DNA from: Caulobacter sp. 602-1 | GTDB taxonomy: Bacteria > Pseudomonadota > Alphaproteobacteria > Caulobacterales > Caulobacteraceae | Length of the DNA stretch: 64,000 nt | Direction: 5' to 3' | NCBI RefSeq assembly: GCF_003931565.1 | Contig: NZ_RRYI01000004.1 | Span: 186,001 to 250,000 of the forward strand | Part shown: in pieces, positions 9,608 to 18,134 of the stretch | Position numbering within the stretch: position 1 is the first letter of the stretch | How the letters are laid out: every line of letters begins with the position of its first letter | Notes under the pieces: model-generated | Told to the model about the DNA's origin: nothing | What the model saw: the letters and a program-made list of their open reading frames with translations, nothing else | Database searches by the model: none | Position numbers and translations under genes: made by a program

Positions 9608-9946
9608 ATGGCCACGTTACAAGAGCAGGTTGGCGCGTTAGTTCGCCACCATCGTGTGCGCTCCGGCTTATCGCAGCAGGAGGTGGCCGACCGTATCGGT
9701 CGGACCAACGTTCAACTGAGCCGCATCGAGAACGGTAAGTCTGCGCCCGAGTTTGAAAGTCTGTCGCTTCTGGCAGATGCGCTCGGCGTTGAAGTGCGGG
9801 ATTTGTTCGAGCTTGGCGATTTCGCGGCCCGTGAAGGGCGGGAAGATCCGCTCGTAGATATCATCAGTTTGCTTTCGCCGCTGACTGACGGCGAGCTTCA
9901 GAATGTTCGCGATCTGATCGCCATCGCCTTGAAGATGCGGAAATAG
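9608..9946 (+). CDS. XRE/Cro-type helix-turn-helix regulator
   Basis: A 112-residue protein with a Cro/C1 HTH at about residues 8-62 (VRSGLSQQEVADRIGRTNVQ, RIENGKSAPEFESLSLLADALG), followed by a short C-terminal segment with an acidic stretch (GREDPLVDIISLLSPLTDGE). It is divergent from the FecI-type sigma gene. On the other side it precedes a DUF2285 gene typical of alphaproteobacterial mobile elements, so it probably belongs to the element and may repress its transfer or excision genes. Its targets cannot be read from the sequence. Confidence 0.82.
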   Translation: MATLQEQVGALVRHHRVRSGLSQQEVADRIGRTNVQLSRIENGKSAPEFESLSLLADALGVEVRDLFELGDFAAREGREDPLVDIISLLSPLTDGELQNVRDLIAIALKMRK

Positions 9947-10114
9947 CGCCACGCATTTCTGCGCAACAATTCGAGCGTCCTCAGGTCCTTCGTCGCCGGA
10001 CTGCTCCAGAATCGTTGCGCCAAGGTCCTTGTTCGCTCGCACATTGAGCGTCTGCGAGATCGCAAACACGACCTTTTTGATGCGCCGTCAAAATCCCTCT
10101 GCCGCCAATGTGGC

Positions 10115-10861
10115 ATGGCCACACCGAACGCCACGTCGGGCTCGGATTGGCCGTCGGGCGGCGGTCGCGACGGTGGTTGGCGCGCGCTTCTTCCTCTGAC
10201 CGTGCCCAGCATGTGCTGGGAGTTCTTGCGCCGAAACCAGACGTATCAAGAGCATTTCAGGACCCTAAAACACGGCGCGGCGACTCTGGATCGCCGCTGG
10301 GGCCTCGCCGCGCCCGCCGACCCCGGACTTCCGTCTGAAGAGGCGCGTGTCGTTTGGCGCGCCGACGTCGCGCCTGCCTTGGTGGTGCCAATGGAAGCGC
10401 GATCATTCGGCCGAGCGAAGGCGTTGCCCGACAGTGTTGATGGTCCCGTTGCCGCCGAGGACGGGCGTTACCTTCGATTGCCCAGCGGCCTGCAAGTCCA
10501 GCTTCGTGGCGATGCGACGCCCACCGGTCCGCTGGTGGTCGTCCTGTCCTACGACAGTGATTTCAACCTGCGTGTTCGCGCGGTCGATGCCTTGCGCCGC
10601 GCGGAAACGACGGACACGCCGCCTAGATCTCGCTTCTCAATCGAGCAGCGCGCGCGCCTGGCCCGCACACTCTTCGCGCTCGATGCGTCGCTTCGGGCGC
10701 AAAGCTACCGGCAGATCGCTACCGGTCTATTCGGTGAGGACAGCGGCGCTGAGGACGACTTCAAGGCCTCGCCCCGGCGCGACGTCACCATCCGTCTCGT
10801 AAGACGCGGCAAGGCTCTCATGGCGGGCGGCTACTTGAAGCTGCTGCGAGCGGGCTTCTGA
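10115..10861 (+). CDS. DUF2285 domain protein (mobile-element regulator-like)
   Basis: A 248-residue protein. The N-terminal part contains the WEFLRRNQTYQEHF motif of the short DUF6499-like domain found in ICE-borne proteins. The C-terminal ~90 residues form a helical DUF2285-type domain (SRFSIEQRARLARTLFALDASLRAQSYRQIA...) with a HTH-like look and the basic ending RRDVTIRLVRRGKALM. Such proteins sit next to the small HTH and DUF2840 genes in alphaproteobacterial conjugative elements. The molecular role is unknown. The first ~25 residues, rich in Gly and Ser, are weakly conserved, so the start may lie further downstream. Confidence 0.75.
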   Translation: MATPNATSGSDWPSGGGRDGGWRALLPLTVPSMCWEFLRRNQTYQEHFRTLKHGAATLDRRWGLAAPADPGLPSEEARVVWRADVAPALVVPMEARSFGRAKALPDSVDGPVAAEDGRYLRLPSGLQVQLRGDATPTGPLVVVLSYDSDFNLRVRAVDALRRAETTDTPPRSRFSIEQRARLARTLFALDASLRAQSYRQIATGLFGEDSGAEDDFKASPRRDVTIRLVRRGKALMAGGYLKLLRAGF

Positions 10862-10984
10862 GGATGGCGAAGACAACCCTGGGCCGCCTTCGCCATCCCT
10901 GATCCTGCCGATCGGGCGCCAGGCTTTTCCTCGACCGCCGCCCGATGTCCGGGGCTTGCCGGCGGTTTCGTGAGGATCAAGAGC

Positions 10985-11272
10985 ATGTCGCCGAACGAGC
11001 TTTCGGCCGCCGAGCGCCTGTTGGTGGCGCCCGAGGCGGCCAAACACCTCCGCATCTCGGAGCGGACCCTGGCCAAGCATCGCTGCTATGGCACCGGTCC
11101 GGTCTACCGCAAGAACGGCGGACGGATCGTCTACACACTCGCCGATCTGGAGGCGTGGTCGCGCCGTGGCGAGCGGCGTTCGACAAGCGACCAGGCCGCC
11201 GTGGTGACGCCACCGGCCAAGCAGCACGCCGCCCTTGCGCCGGCGTACGCGCGGCGTCACGGCGATGACTGA
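10985..11272 (+). CDS. Small MerR/excisionase-type HTH DNA-binding protein
   Basis: A 95-residue winged-HTH protein with the pattern APEAAKHLRISERTLAKHR ... GPVYRKNGGRIVYTLADLEAWSRRGER, typical of excisionase/AlpA-like proteins. The ATG at 10985 is preferred, with a GAGG about 10 bp upstream; a GTG at 10970 is also in frame. Its stop overlaps the start of the DUF2840 gene (11265), so the two are translationally coupled. In related elements this protein sits at the head of the traF-rlxS-traG operon and may act as its regulator. Confidence 0.8.
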   Translation: MSPNELSAAERLLVAPEAAKHLRISERTLAKHRCYGTGPVYRKNGGRIVYTLADLEAWSRRGERRSTSDQAAVVTPPAKQHAALAPAYARRHGDD

Positions 11273-11744
11273 GCGTCCAACAAGCGGCGTCACCCGCGTG
11301 GAGCTGGTCTTCCTCAAGGACCGGATCGAGCGCTGGATTCGCTTTGGCCGGCCGATCGCCGAGCAGGTCCATGACCGCCGACGGCGCGCGGTGATGTTCG
11401 CGCCCGGCGCGATCTTCGCCTTCGTGCGATGGCGAGCAGGGGATTACGGCACGGTCGATTCCCGCATCGCCATCCTGCAGGCCGTCGCGCCGGGAGCGCC
11501 GTTCACCACCTATCCAGAGGTGTCGCCGGGCGCGGAAATCCTGCTCGACGTGGCGGGCTGGACCAGGGTCCAGAGCGTGCTCGAAGCGATCGATGGCGTG
11601 GAGCGGGTCGGCGTCCGGCCGGACCTCGCGGCGCCAGACTATTGGCGCCATGTGGGCGCGCGCGTGGGTGTCGGCCTGCCGCCGCGGGTCTATTCGCGAC
11701 ATCGTCATCGCGCCTGGTTGCTGCGGCGGATGTTCCTGTCATGA
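11265..11744 (+). CDS. DUF2840 domain protein (conjugative element)
   Basis: A 159-residue protein with the sequence features of the DUF2840 family (VELVFLKDRIERWIRFGRP, then a region reading RRRAVMFAPGAIFAFVRWR). Its biochemical function is unknown. Members are found almost only in front of traF-like signal peptidase genes in alphaproteobacterial conjugative elements, as here. The start at 11265 overlaps the preceding gene by 8 bp and the end overlaps traF by 4 bp. Confidence 0.8.
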   Translation: MTERPTSGVTRVELVFLKDRIERWIRFGRPIAEQVHDRRRRAVMFAPGAIFAFVRWRAGDYGTVDSRIAILQAVAPGAPFTTYPEVSPGAEILLDVAGWTRVQSVLEAIDGVERVGVRPDLAAPDYWRHVGARVGVGLPPRVYSRHRHRAWLLRRMFLS

Positions 11745-12259
11745 GGGCCGACCGGAAGCTTCCTCTCATCGCGGTCGCCGCCACCGGATGTCTGTTGATC
11801 GGCATGGGAGGGGGCGATCGCTTTGCGCCTCGCCTGTTGTTCAACACCACGGCCAGCGCCCCCTTGGGCTTCTATGTCTTGCGTCCTGGAGCGCCCGTGG
11901 TCGGCGAGTGGGTGGCCATCAAGCCGCCGCCGGACCTGGCGCGATGGTTGGCGATCCGTCGCTATCTCCCCCTGAACGTGCCGCTGCTCAAGCAGGTGGC
12001 CGCGCTTCCTGGGCAGGACGTCTGCGGACGGGGCGGCGTCCTGTCGATCGACGGCGAGCCGGTGGCGCGCGCGGGGGCGAATGATCGGCGGGGCAGGGCG
12101 CTGACCCCGTTCCAGGAATGCCGCCGTCTTGTCGCCGGCGAGATCATGCTCGTCAATGCGCAGCCCGATAGCCTCGACAGCCGCTACTTCGGGCCTCTTC
12201 CGCGCGTTGGGCTCGTCGGTCGGGCGCGCCCGCTGTGGACCTGGGAGGCGCGGAGATGA
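11741..12259 (+). CDS. traF: S26 family signal peptidase, TraF-like (conjugative transfer)
   Basis: A 172-residue membrane-anchored serine peptidase. One N-terminal hydrophobic segment (LPLIAVAATGCLLIGMGGG) is followed by the S26 box: Ser39 in TTASAPLGFYVLRP and the general base Lys84 in LKQVAALPGQDVC. A closing SLDSRYFGPLP box matches the family's SRD(S)RYFGP motif. In RP4-type systems TraF matures and cyclises the pilin. The expected pilin and mating-pore genes (trb) are missing from this window, so the peptidase may have no partner here. ATG at 11741 overlaps the upstream stop. Confidence 0.88.
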   Translation: MRADRKLPLIAVAATGCLLIGMGGGDRFAPRLLFNTTASAPLGFYVLRPGAPVVGEWVAIKPPPDLARWLAIRRYLPLNVPLLKQVAALPGQDVCGRGGVLSIDGEPVARAGANDRRGRALTPFQECRRLVAGEIMLVNAQPDSLDSRYFGPLPRVGLVGRARPLWTWEARR

Positions 12260-13086
12260 GGCGATCTTCCATCCTTTCCTTGTTCGGTCGGTTTGCCGGT
12301 TCTTTCCTCGTCCCGGTCAAGATCGTGTCAGCGGCTGGGCGCGGGCGGGGTCAAGGGCGGCCGCCAGGCCGGCGCCTCTCGCGCCTTGCCCTTGATGCCG
12401 ACAAGCCCGGCTGCACGGTTGTTACGACCGAGACGACAGGGAAAACCCCGCGCGCTTTGCGCGCGTCCGCAGCCTTGATTGCGGCCTTGAGCGTCTTCGC
12501 GACAGCCGCGCCCGCCGCCGCTCGGCAAGCCGCTTCCCCCGTTGGCGTCCAGGCGGAATCCGGCTCCTCCATCGCGCAGGCCGTGTCGGAAGCGGCGTCG
12601 CGCTTTGGGCTGCCTGAAGCTTGGATCTACGCGGTGATGCGCCAGGAAAGCGGCGGTCGAGCCGACGCGGTCTCGCAGAAGGGCGCGATGGGCCTGCTGC
12701 AACTGATGCCGGCGACGTGGCGTGAACTGACGCTCGAACTTGGCCTTGGAAACGACCCCTACGATGTTCGGGCCAATGTTCTGGCTGGCGCGGCCTACCT
12801 GCGCCGCATGTATGACCGGTTCGGATCGCCGGGCTTCCTGGCCGCCTATAATGCTGGCCCCCAACGCTACGCCGACCACCTGACTGGCGCGCAATCCTTG
12901 CCGCTGGAGACGAGGATCTATGTCCAGCGGCTGGCTCCCTTGCTGCTCGGACAGTCCAGCAGGCATCGGCCTGCCAGGACGAGAGACCCGCGCGGCGCGA
13001 GTCTCTTCGTTCAGCCTAGTCATTTGGACGAGGGGCTGCCTGGCTGGGACGGTGCGCAATCTCCGCACAAGGGTCTGTGGCCATGA
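12256..13086 (+). CDS. Lytic transglycosylase (SLT family, conjugation-associated)
   Basis: A 276-residue SLT-type murein hydrolase. The catalytic Glu131 is in VMRQESGG, followed by the family motifs KGAMGLLQLMPATW, NVLAGAAYLRRMYDRFGS and FLAAYNAGPQRY. It would cleave peptidoglycan to let a transfer apparatus through. The start at 12256 overlaps the traF stop (ATGA). The hydrophobic export signal (ALRASAALIAALSVFATAAPAAA) is about 75 residues into the frame, so either a downstream start is used or the protein has an unusual basic N-terminal extension. Confidence 0.85.
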   Translation: MRRSSILSLFGRFAGSFLVPVKIVSAAGRGRGQGRPPGRRLSRLALDADKPGCTVVTTETTGKTPRALRASAALIAALSVFATAAPAAARQAASPVGVQAESGSSIAQAVSEAASRFGLPEAWIYAVMRQESGGRADAVSQKGAMGLLQLMPATWRELTLELGLGNDPYDVRANVLAGAAYLRRMYDRFGSPGFLAAYNAGPQRYADHLTGAQSLPLETRIYVQRLAPLLLGQSSRHRPARTRDPRGASLFVQPSHLDEGLPGWDGAQSPHKGLWP

Positions 13087-13174
13087 TCATGCGTGGCTGC
13101 CGGGCAGGCGCGGGCGTCGAAAAGTGGTGCTGGAAGGGTGCTGGGGCAGGCTCAGTCCTAGGGCCAGATAAAAG

Positions 13175-13302
13175 GACAGGGACCTTTGGGTCCCATGTCA
13201 TTGATGGTGTTGAGGATTTACAGGAACCTGGCCAAGGGCGCAGGTTCCTCTTCGGGCAGATTGTTCTGATTTATCAGAGGTTTGACCGGGACCTTTTGGT
13301 CA
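13175..13302 (+). other. Candidate origin of transfer (oriT): four hairpins before the relaxase gene
   Basis: The 226-bp gap between the transglycosylase and relaxase genes holds four inverted repeats in a row: 13175-13199 (10-bp stem with one bulged A, GACAGGGACC arm), 13222-13249 (perfect 9-bp AGGAACCTG arm), 13265-13278 (perfect 6-bp TCTGAT arm) and 13283-13302 (TGACC/GGTCA). Position directly upstream of a relaxase gene and this repeat density are typical of oriT. The nick site cannot be assigned. An alternative is a structured mRNA leader controlling relaxase expression. Confidence 0.5.
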
Positions 13303-13312
13303 GAGCGGCCTC

Positions 13313-15034
13313 ATGAAGCGGGAAAACGATTTTCGCCTCCGGATCGGCCGGCCTCGCGATCGGGGCGCCGGAGCTGGAGGCAAGGTTCGAGGCTTCGTCG
13401 GCGAGGTTCTGACCGCCGCCCGTCGTTCGGGTCTTGGAACGCTGGACCATGGCGCGCGCGGCCGCGCCGGGCGGTTCGGCCGCGGCGCTGGAGCGCGGGG
13501 GCGCCTGGCGTCCCGGCGCGTGATCATCAAGGCCCGCATCGTCCAGCACCGGGGCGCGCGCTATCGCGCGGCGCCGATGAAGATGCACCTGAGCTACCTG
13601 CGTCGGCAGGGCGCCACGCGCGATGGCGAGCGGGCTGAGATGTTCGATCGCGACGGCATCGCCGATCATGACGCGTTCACCAAGCGGTGCGAGGAGGATC
13701 GCCATCATTTCCGCTTCATCGTCTCACCCGAGGACGCGGCCCGACTAGAGGACCTGCGGGCCACGACCCGCCAACTGATGGAGCGCGCCGAGCGGGAACT
13801 GGGCACGCGCCTGGACTGGATCGCTGTCGATCACTGGAACACCGATCACCCCCACGTCCACGTCCTGGTCCGTGGCGTCGCCGATGACGGACGCGACCTG
13901 GTCATCAATCCCGAGTTCATGAAGCATGGCTTTCGGGAATTGGCCGAAGGCCTGGTTTCGCTGGAGCTTGGGCCCAGGACCGAAGCGGAGATCGCCGCCA
14001 GTCTCAATCGCGAGATGACCGCCGATCGCTGGACCCAACTCGACCGACGGCTTCGTGATCTGGCTGGGGAAGCGGGCGTCGTTGATCTGCGGCCCGACGC
14101 CGAGCGCCCAAAAGCGGGCGACCTTCGCTTGGTCGGACGCGTCCAGCATCTCGAACGGCTCGGGTTGGCCGAGGCCCAGTCGCCAGGCCGGTGGAGGCTG
14201 TCGGAAGACCTGGAGACGCAGTTGCGCGCACTGGGTATCCGCGGCGACATCATCAAGACGCTGCACGCCACGATGCGCGGGCAGGATCGCGATCCAAACG
14301 CCATTGTCATCCAGGAGCGTGAGCTCGCCGCGCCTGTGGTCGGGAAACTAGCCGACCGGGGCCTTCACGACGAACTGAGCGGCCAGGCCTATGTGGTTGT
14401 CGATGCGGTCGATGGCCGGATCCACCACTTCCGGTTCGGGGACCTGATCCAGACGGGCGACACCCCGATAGGCGGCCTGGTGGAGGTTCGATCGCGGGCG
14501 CTGGACGATGGCTCCGCGCGCTTGGAGTTGATCCATCGATCGGACCTGGATCTGGCAGGCCAGGTCAAGGCATCGGGGGCGACTTGGCTAGATCGGCAGA
14601 TGGTTGCGCGGGACCCGCAGGTGCTCGCTCAGGCGGGTTTCGGCCTGGAAGCGCGCGCCGCGCTCGATCAACGGCGGGCGCACCTGGAGAAGGTGGGCCT
14701 TGCCAACCGGCAGAACGGGACGTTGACGCCGGCGCGCGATCTCATCGGCGCCTTGCGCGGCCAGGAGTTGGCGCGAGTGGCGGTCAATATCCGGGCCGAG
14801 ACGGGCGCCACGTTCGTCGAGACCGGGAAGGGCGACGTAGTCTCCGGCCTCTACAGCCGGCGGCTGGATCTGGTCTCGGGCCGCTTCGCGATGATCGAGG
14901 ACGGTCTGGGGTTTCAGCTGGTGCCGTGGACGCGGTCGCTCGACGCCCAGCTCGGACGAGAGGTGAGGGGAATGATGTCGCCCAGCGGCGGCATGGACTG
15001 GTCGCTGGGCAAGAAGCGCGGGCTTGGACTCTGA
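13313..15034 (+). CDS. rlxS: Relaxase/mobilization protein with DUF3363 domain (RlxS type)
   Basis: A 573-residue relaxase. Residues ~85-230 carry the HUH-type core: LDWIAVDHWNTDHPHVHVLVRG with metal-binding His179, His181 and His183. The remainder matches the DUF3363 region of RlxS-type relaxases of alphaproteobacterial elements. The protein would nick oriT, stay covalently bound to the 5' end and be pumped by the coupling protein encoded next (15047). The basic Arg/Gly-rich first 80 residues are usual in the family. Directly upstream is the hairpin-rich candidate oriT. Confidence 0.88.
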   Translation: MKRENDFRLRIGRPRDRGAGAGGKVRGFVGEVLTAARRSGLGTLDHGARGRAGRFGRGAGARGRLASRRVIIKARIVQHRGARYRAAPMKMHLSYLRRQGATRDGERAEMFDRDGIADHDAFTKRCEEDRHHFRFIVSPEDAARLEDLRATTRQLMERAERELGTRLDWIAVDHWNTDHPHVHVLVRGVADDGRDLVINPEFMKHGFRELAEGLVSLELGPRTEAEIAASLNREMTADRWTQLDRRLRDLAGEAGVVDLRPDAERPKAGDLRLVGRVQHLERLGLAEAQSPGRWRLSEDLETQLRALGIRGDIIKTLHATMRGQDRDPNAIVIQERELAAPVVGKLADRGLHDELSGQAYVVVDAVDGRIHHFRFGDLIQTGDTPIGGLVEVRSRALDDGSARLELIHRSDLDLAGQVKASGATWLDRQMVARDPQVLAQAGFGLEARAALDQRRAHLEKVGLANRQNGTLTPARDLIGALRGQELARVAVNIRAETGATFVETGKGDVVSGLYSRRLDLVSGRFAMIEDGLGFQLVPWTRSLDAQLGREVRGMMSPSGGMDWSLGKKRGLGL

Positions 15035-15046
15035 GAGGTGCAAGCA

Positions 15047-17017
15047 ATGAACGGTACGAAAATCCTGTGGGGCCAGATCCTGCTGATCGCCGCCTTGGCG
15101 CTTGGCGGCGTCTGGGCCGCTACGCAATGGGTCGCGTGGCAACTGGGCTATCAGGCGGGCCTTGGACCACCCTGGTTTCGACTCGGCGCCTGGCCGCTCT
15201 ATCCACCGCCAGCCTTCTTCTTCTGGTGGTTTGTCTATGACGCCTACGCGCCGTCGGTGTTCGTGCGCGGCGCATTCATCGCCGCCTCAGGCGCCATGAT
15301 CGGCGTTGCCGTCGCGATTGTCATGTCGGTCTGGCGCGCGCGGGAAGCCAAGAAGGTGACGACCTATGGTTCGGCGCGGTGGGCGGATACCGCCGACATC
15401 AAGGCCACTGGCCTGCTTGGTGACGACGGGGTGATGCTGGGCCGGCACGGCGACCACTACTTGCGCCACAGTGGCCCCGAGCACGTCCTATGCTTTGCAC
15501 CCACGCGGAGTGGCAAAGGAGTGGGCCTCGTCGTGCCTAGCCTCCTGGTCTGGCCGGGCTCGGCGGTGATCCATGACATCAAGGGCGAGAACTGGATGCT
15601 GACCGCCGGAGCGCGCGCCAAGTTCGGCCATGTCCTGCGGTTCGATCCCACCGACGTCTCTAGCAGCGCCTACAACCCGTTGCTGGAAGTGCGGCGCGGG
15701 CCGACCGAGGTCCGTGACGTTCAGAATATCGCCGACATATTGGTCGACCCGGAAGGTGCGCTCGAGCGCCGAAATCACTGGGAGAAAACCTCCCACAGCC
15801 TGCTCGTCGGCGTGATCCTGCACGTACTCTACGCCGAACCCGACAAGACGCTAGCCGGGGTGGCCAACTTCCTGGCCGATCCGTCCCGGCCCATCGAGAC
15901 CACCCTGCGGGCGATGATGACGACTCGCCATCTCGGCGACAGCGTTCATCCCGTCGTGGCGAGCGCCGCGCGCGAGCTACTGAACAAGAGCGACAATGAA
16001 CGCAGCGGCGTGCTTTCGACCGCTATGAGCTTCCTGGGGCTCTACCGTGATCCCGTCGTCGCCGAAGTCACCTCGCGCTGCGACTGGCGCATCGCCGATC
16101 TGGTGGAGTCGGACAAGCCGGTCAGCCTCTACCTCGTCGTCCCACCATCCGACATCAGCCGCACCAAGCCGCTGATCCGCCTGGTGCTCAACCAGATCGG
16201 CCGACGACTGACCGAAGGCTTGGAGGCCTCACGGAGCCGTCGGCCGCTCTTGCTGATGCTTGACGAGTTTCCCGCGCTGGGCCGGCTGGATTTCTTCGAG
16301 GCCGCCTTGGCCTTCATGGCTGGGTACAGGATCAAGGCCTTCCTGATCGCGCAAAGTTTGAACCAGATTGAGCGCGCCTACGGGTCCAACCATTCGATCT
16401 TGGACAATTGTCACGTCCGCGTGGCGTTCGCGACCAACGATGAGCGCACCGCGCGCCGGATCAGCGACACGTTGGGCACCGCGACGGAGATGAGGGCGAT
16501 GGCCAACTATGCGGGCCACCGGCTATCTCCCTGGCTTGGACACCTGATGGTCTCGCGCCAGGAAACCGCGCGTCCGCTGCTCACGCCCGGCGAGGTCATG
16601 CAGCTGCCGCCGCACGAAGCCATCGTCCTGGTGGCTGGCGCGCCGCCGATCCGGGCGACCAAGATCCGCTACTACGCCGATCCACGTCTCGCTGGCCGGG
16701 TCTGTGTGCTGGACACTGCGGCGGGCGTCCCGAACGCGCGCATTGCGGCCGATTGGTGTGGCGTGGTCTCGGCGATGGCCACAAGCACGGCTGGGCGCTC
16801 GACGGCGGAAGATGACGGCGGGCTTAAGCGAGAACCTGACCTGGATAGTCTCGAAGTCCCACCGCCGCAGTACCGCGATGATGACGTCCATCTGGGCGTG
16901 GATCAGGAAGGTGACGAAGCCCAGCAGGGGCGAGAACTGCAGCGCCGGTTTACGGGCGTGGCGCGCCAGGCGGCGCTGGATCGTGACGACGGCATCCCGC
17001 TGGGGAGCGACGCATGA
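15047..17017 (+). CDS. traG: Conjugal transfer coupling protein TraG/VirD4 family
   Basis: A 656-residue type IV coupling ATPase. N-terminal membrane segments lie at about residues 5-25 and 55-100. Walker A is FAPTRSGKG around residue 153 and Walker B is LLLMLDEFPALG around residues 406-407. The later motif AFLIAQSLNQIERAYG is also typical of VirD4/TraG. It links the relaxase-DNA complex to a type IV secretion channel in the inner membrane. ATG 15047 is preferred over the GTG at 15038 because the GAGAGG ribosome site overlaps that GTG. Its last codons overlap the CopG gene. Confidence 0.92.
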   Translation: MNGTKILWGQILLIAALALGGVWAATQWVAWQLGYQAGLGPPWFRLGAWPLYPPPAFFFWWFVYDAYAPSVFVRGAFIAASGAMIGVAVAIVMSVWRAREAKKVTTYGSARWADTADIKATGLLGDDGVMLGRHGDHYLRHSGPEHVLCFAPTRSGKGVGLVVPSLLVWPGSAVIHDIKGENWMLTAGARAKFGHVLRFDPTDVSSSAYNPLLEVRRGPTEVRDVQNIADILVDPEGALERRNHWEKTSHSLLVGVILHVLYAEPDKTLAGVANFLADPSRPIETTLRAMMTTRHLGDSVHPVVASAARELLNKSDNERSGVLSTAMSFLGLYRDPVVAEVTSRCDWRIADLVESDKPVSLYLVVPPSDISRTKPLIRLVLNQIGRRLTEGLEASRSRRPLLLMLDEFPALGRLDFFEAALAFMAGYRIKAFLIAQSLNQIERAYGSNHSILDNCHVRVAFATNDERTARRISDTLGTATEMRAMANYAGHRLSPWLGHLMVSRQETARPLLTPGEVMQLPPHEAIVLVAGAPPIRATKIRYYADPRLAGRVCVLDTAAGVPNARIAADWCGVVSAMATSTAGRSTAEDDGGLKREPDLDSLEVPPPQYRDDDVHLGVDQEGDEAQQGRELQRRFTGVARQAALDRDDGIPLGSDA

Positions 17018-17430
17018 AGATCCCCACCAAGGTGTTCCTGACCAGCGATACCATCCGCGTCCTGGACGACCGCGCCCGCCGGACGAAACGGCAGAAGTCT
17101 GAGATCGTCCGGGCGGCCGTCGAGACCTATCTGTCGCCCGACAGCGCCGAAGCCGGGGAGGCGGCATTGTTTCGCCGGCTCGATCGGATGTCTCGGCAGC
17201 TCGATCGGCTCGAGCGCGACGTCACGATCGCCAATGAGGCCATCGGGCTCTTCGTGAAGACCTGGCTGAAGGTGACGCCGGCGATGTCGGCGGTGGAAGA
17301 TCGGGCGGCGAGCGCGAAGGGGCAGGAGCGATATGCGGCGTTCATCGACTTGCTATCGCGACGGATTTCAGAAGGACGTCTCTTGCGCGAGGAGGTGTTG
17401 AACGACGTCCTCGGAGAGGGGCAAACATGA
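17014..17430 (+). CDS. Ribbon-helix-helix (CopG-like) regulator of the element
   Basis: A 138-residue protein with an N-terminal ribbon-helix-helix (KVFLTSDTIRVLDDRARRTKRQKSEIVRAAVETYL) and a C-terminal helical part. It overlaps the traG stop by 4 bp. In complete Tn4371/RP4-like alphaproteobacterial elements this gene is followed by trbB and the mating-pore operon; here nothing coding follows for 700 bp. It probably regulates the transfer operon. Confidence 0.82.
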   Translation: MKIPTKVFLTSDTIRVLDDRARRTKRQKSEIVRAAVETYLSPDSAEAGEAALFRRLDRMSRQLDRLERDVTIANEAIGLFVKTWLKVTPAMSAVEDRAASAKGQERYAAFIDLLSRRISEGRLLREEVLNDVLGEGQT

Positions 17431-18134
17431 CTCATCGCTTCCGTTGCGAACGTCCGCTTCCTGCACGAGGTCTTGAGCGGTAGCGGCCCGGCTGTTTCAT
17501 CCCATTAGCCGACATTGGGAATGTCTGCATTTCGCTGGCGAGATTATTCCGCAATCGAGCGCGAAATCTTTGCTGCCGCCGAGCGCAGGTTCAGGCCGTA
17601 TCTTTGTGTGAAGTCAGCACCGTAGCTCCGACGTCGGCTTTTTAGGTGGCGCGCTTGGCCCCGTTGCTGCGCTCCCATATCGTGAGGCACGGAGAGGTCG
17701 ACGCTCGGTTGGCGGCCTAGGCTCCGCCGGCGCGCTGGCGCGCTGGCAGCTTGAACGTCTCGTTTCTGGAGGTCACCTGAACGTCGTGTTCTTGGAGGTG
17801 AGCCAACGTCACCTCTTGGCGCACCCTGGCTTTGGGCGGTCTGGCGCGGACCGGTACCCCGCGCACCTACGCTTTTTTGCGCTGGCGTTTCCCTCAGCTA
17901 CCAGTCTCGACCGCTAGCGGGCGCGCGCGCAGACATCGCCGCAAGTTCGCCCGGTGTGCGCCACCCTGCGGCGATCCTCCGAACAGATAAGGGCAGGACT
18001 TCCAGCTCCCAACGTTGGGTGCGCTGCGCAAGGCGATGCGACGATCAGACGCTCCCGCCAGGGTGTAATCCTCACGACGGCATTAACCTCGCGCGACCTA
18101 AGCAGATCGGAGTTATTCCAGAACGAGCCTCAAA
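17431..18134. other. Non-coding stretch after the mobile-element core, with decayed sequence
   Basis: No convincing complete gene is present in these 704 bp, where trbB would be expected in a complete element. The part at 17750-17917 contains a decayed coding repeat (see 17778-17822) preceded by an imperfect short duplication (GAACGTCTCGTTTCTGGAGG at 17753, similar to the start of the repeat). The final ~100 bp must hold the promoter of the large surface-protein gene; no clear promoter elements were recognised. Confidence 0.6.
17778..17822 (+). repeat. Decayed coding repeat, copy 1 (NVVFLEV peptide)
   Basis: This is a 45-bp block that aligns without gaps to 58305-58349 and 62282-62326 (about 36 and 34 identities in the pairwise comparisons made by eye). 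In one frame it reads L-N-V-V-F-L-E-V-S-Q-R-H-L-L-A. The differences among copies in the first part are synonymous (AAY, GTN, YTG), so the ancestor was translated. Here the frame stays open to a stop at 17915-17917. The gene family was not recognised. Confidence 0.6.

Noticed and set aside
17753..17800. GAACGTC/GTTC-like words resembling an alphaproteobacterial LexA box (GTTC-N7-GTTC)
   Set aside because: Spacing and orientation do not match the direct-repeat LexA box; the words belong to the NVVFLEV repeat.
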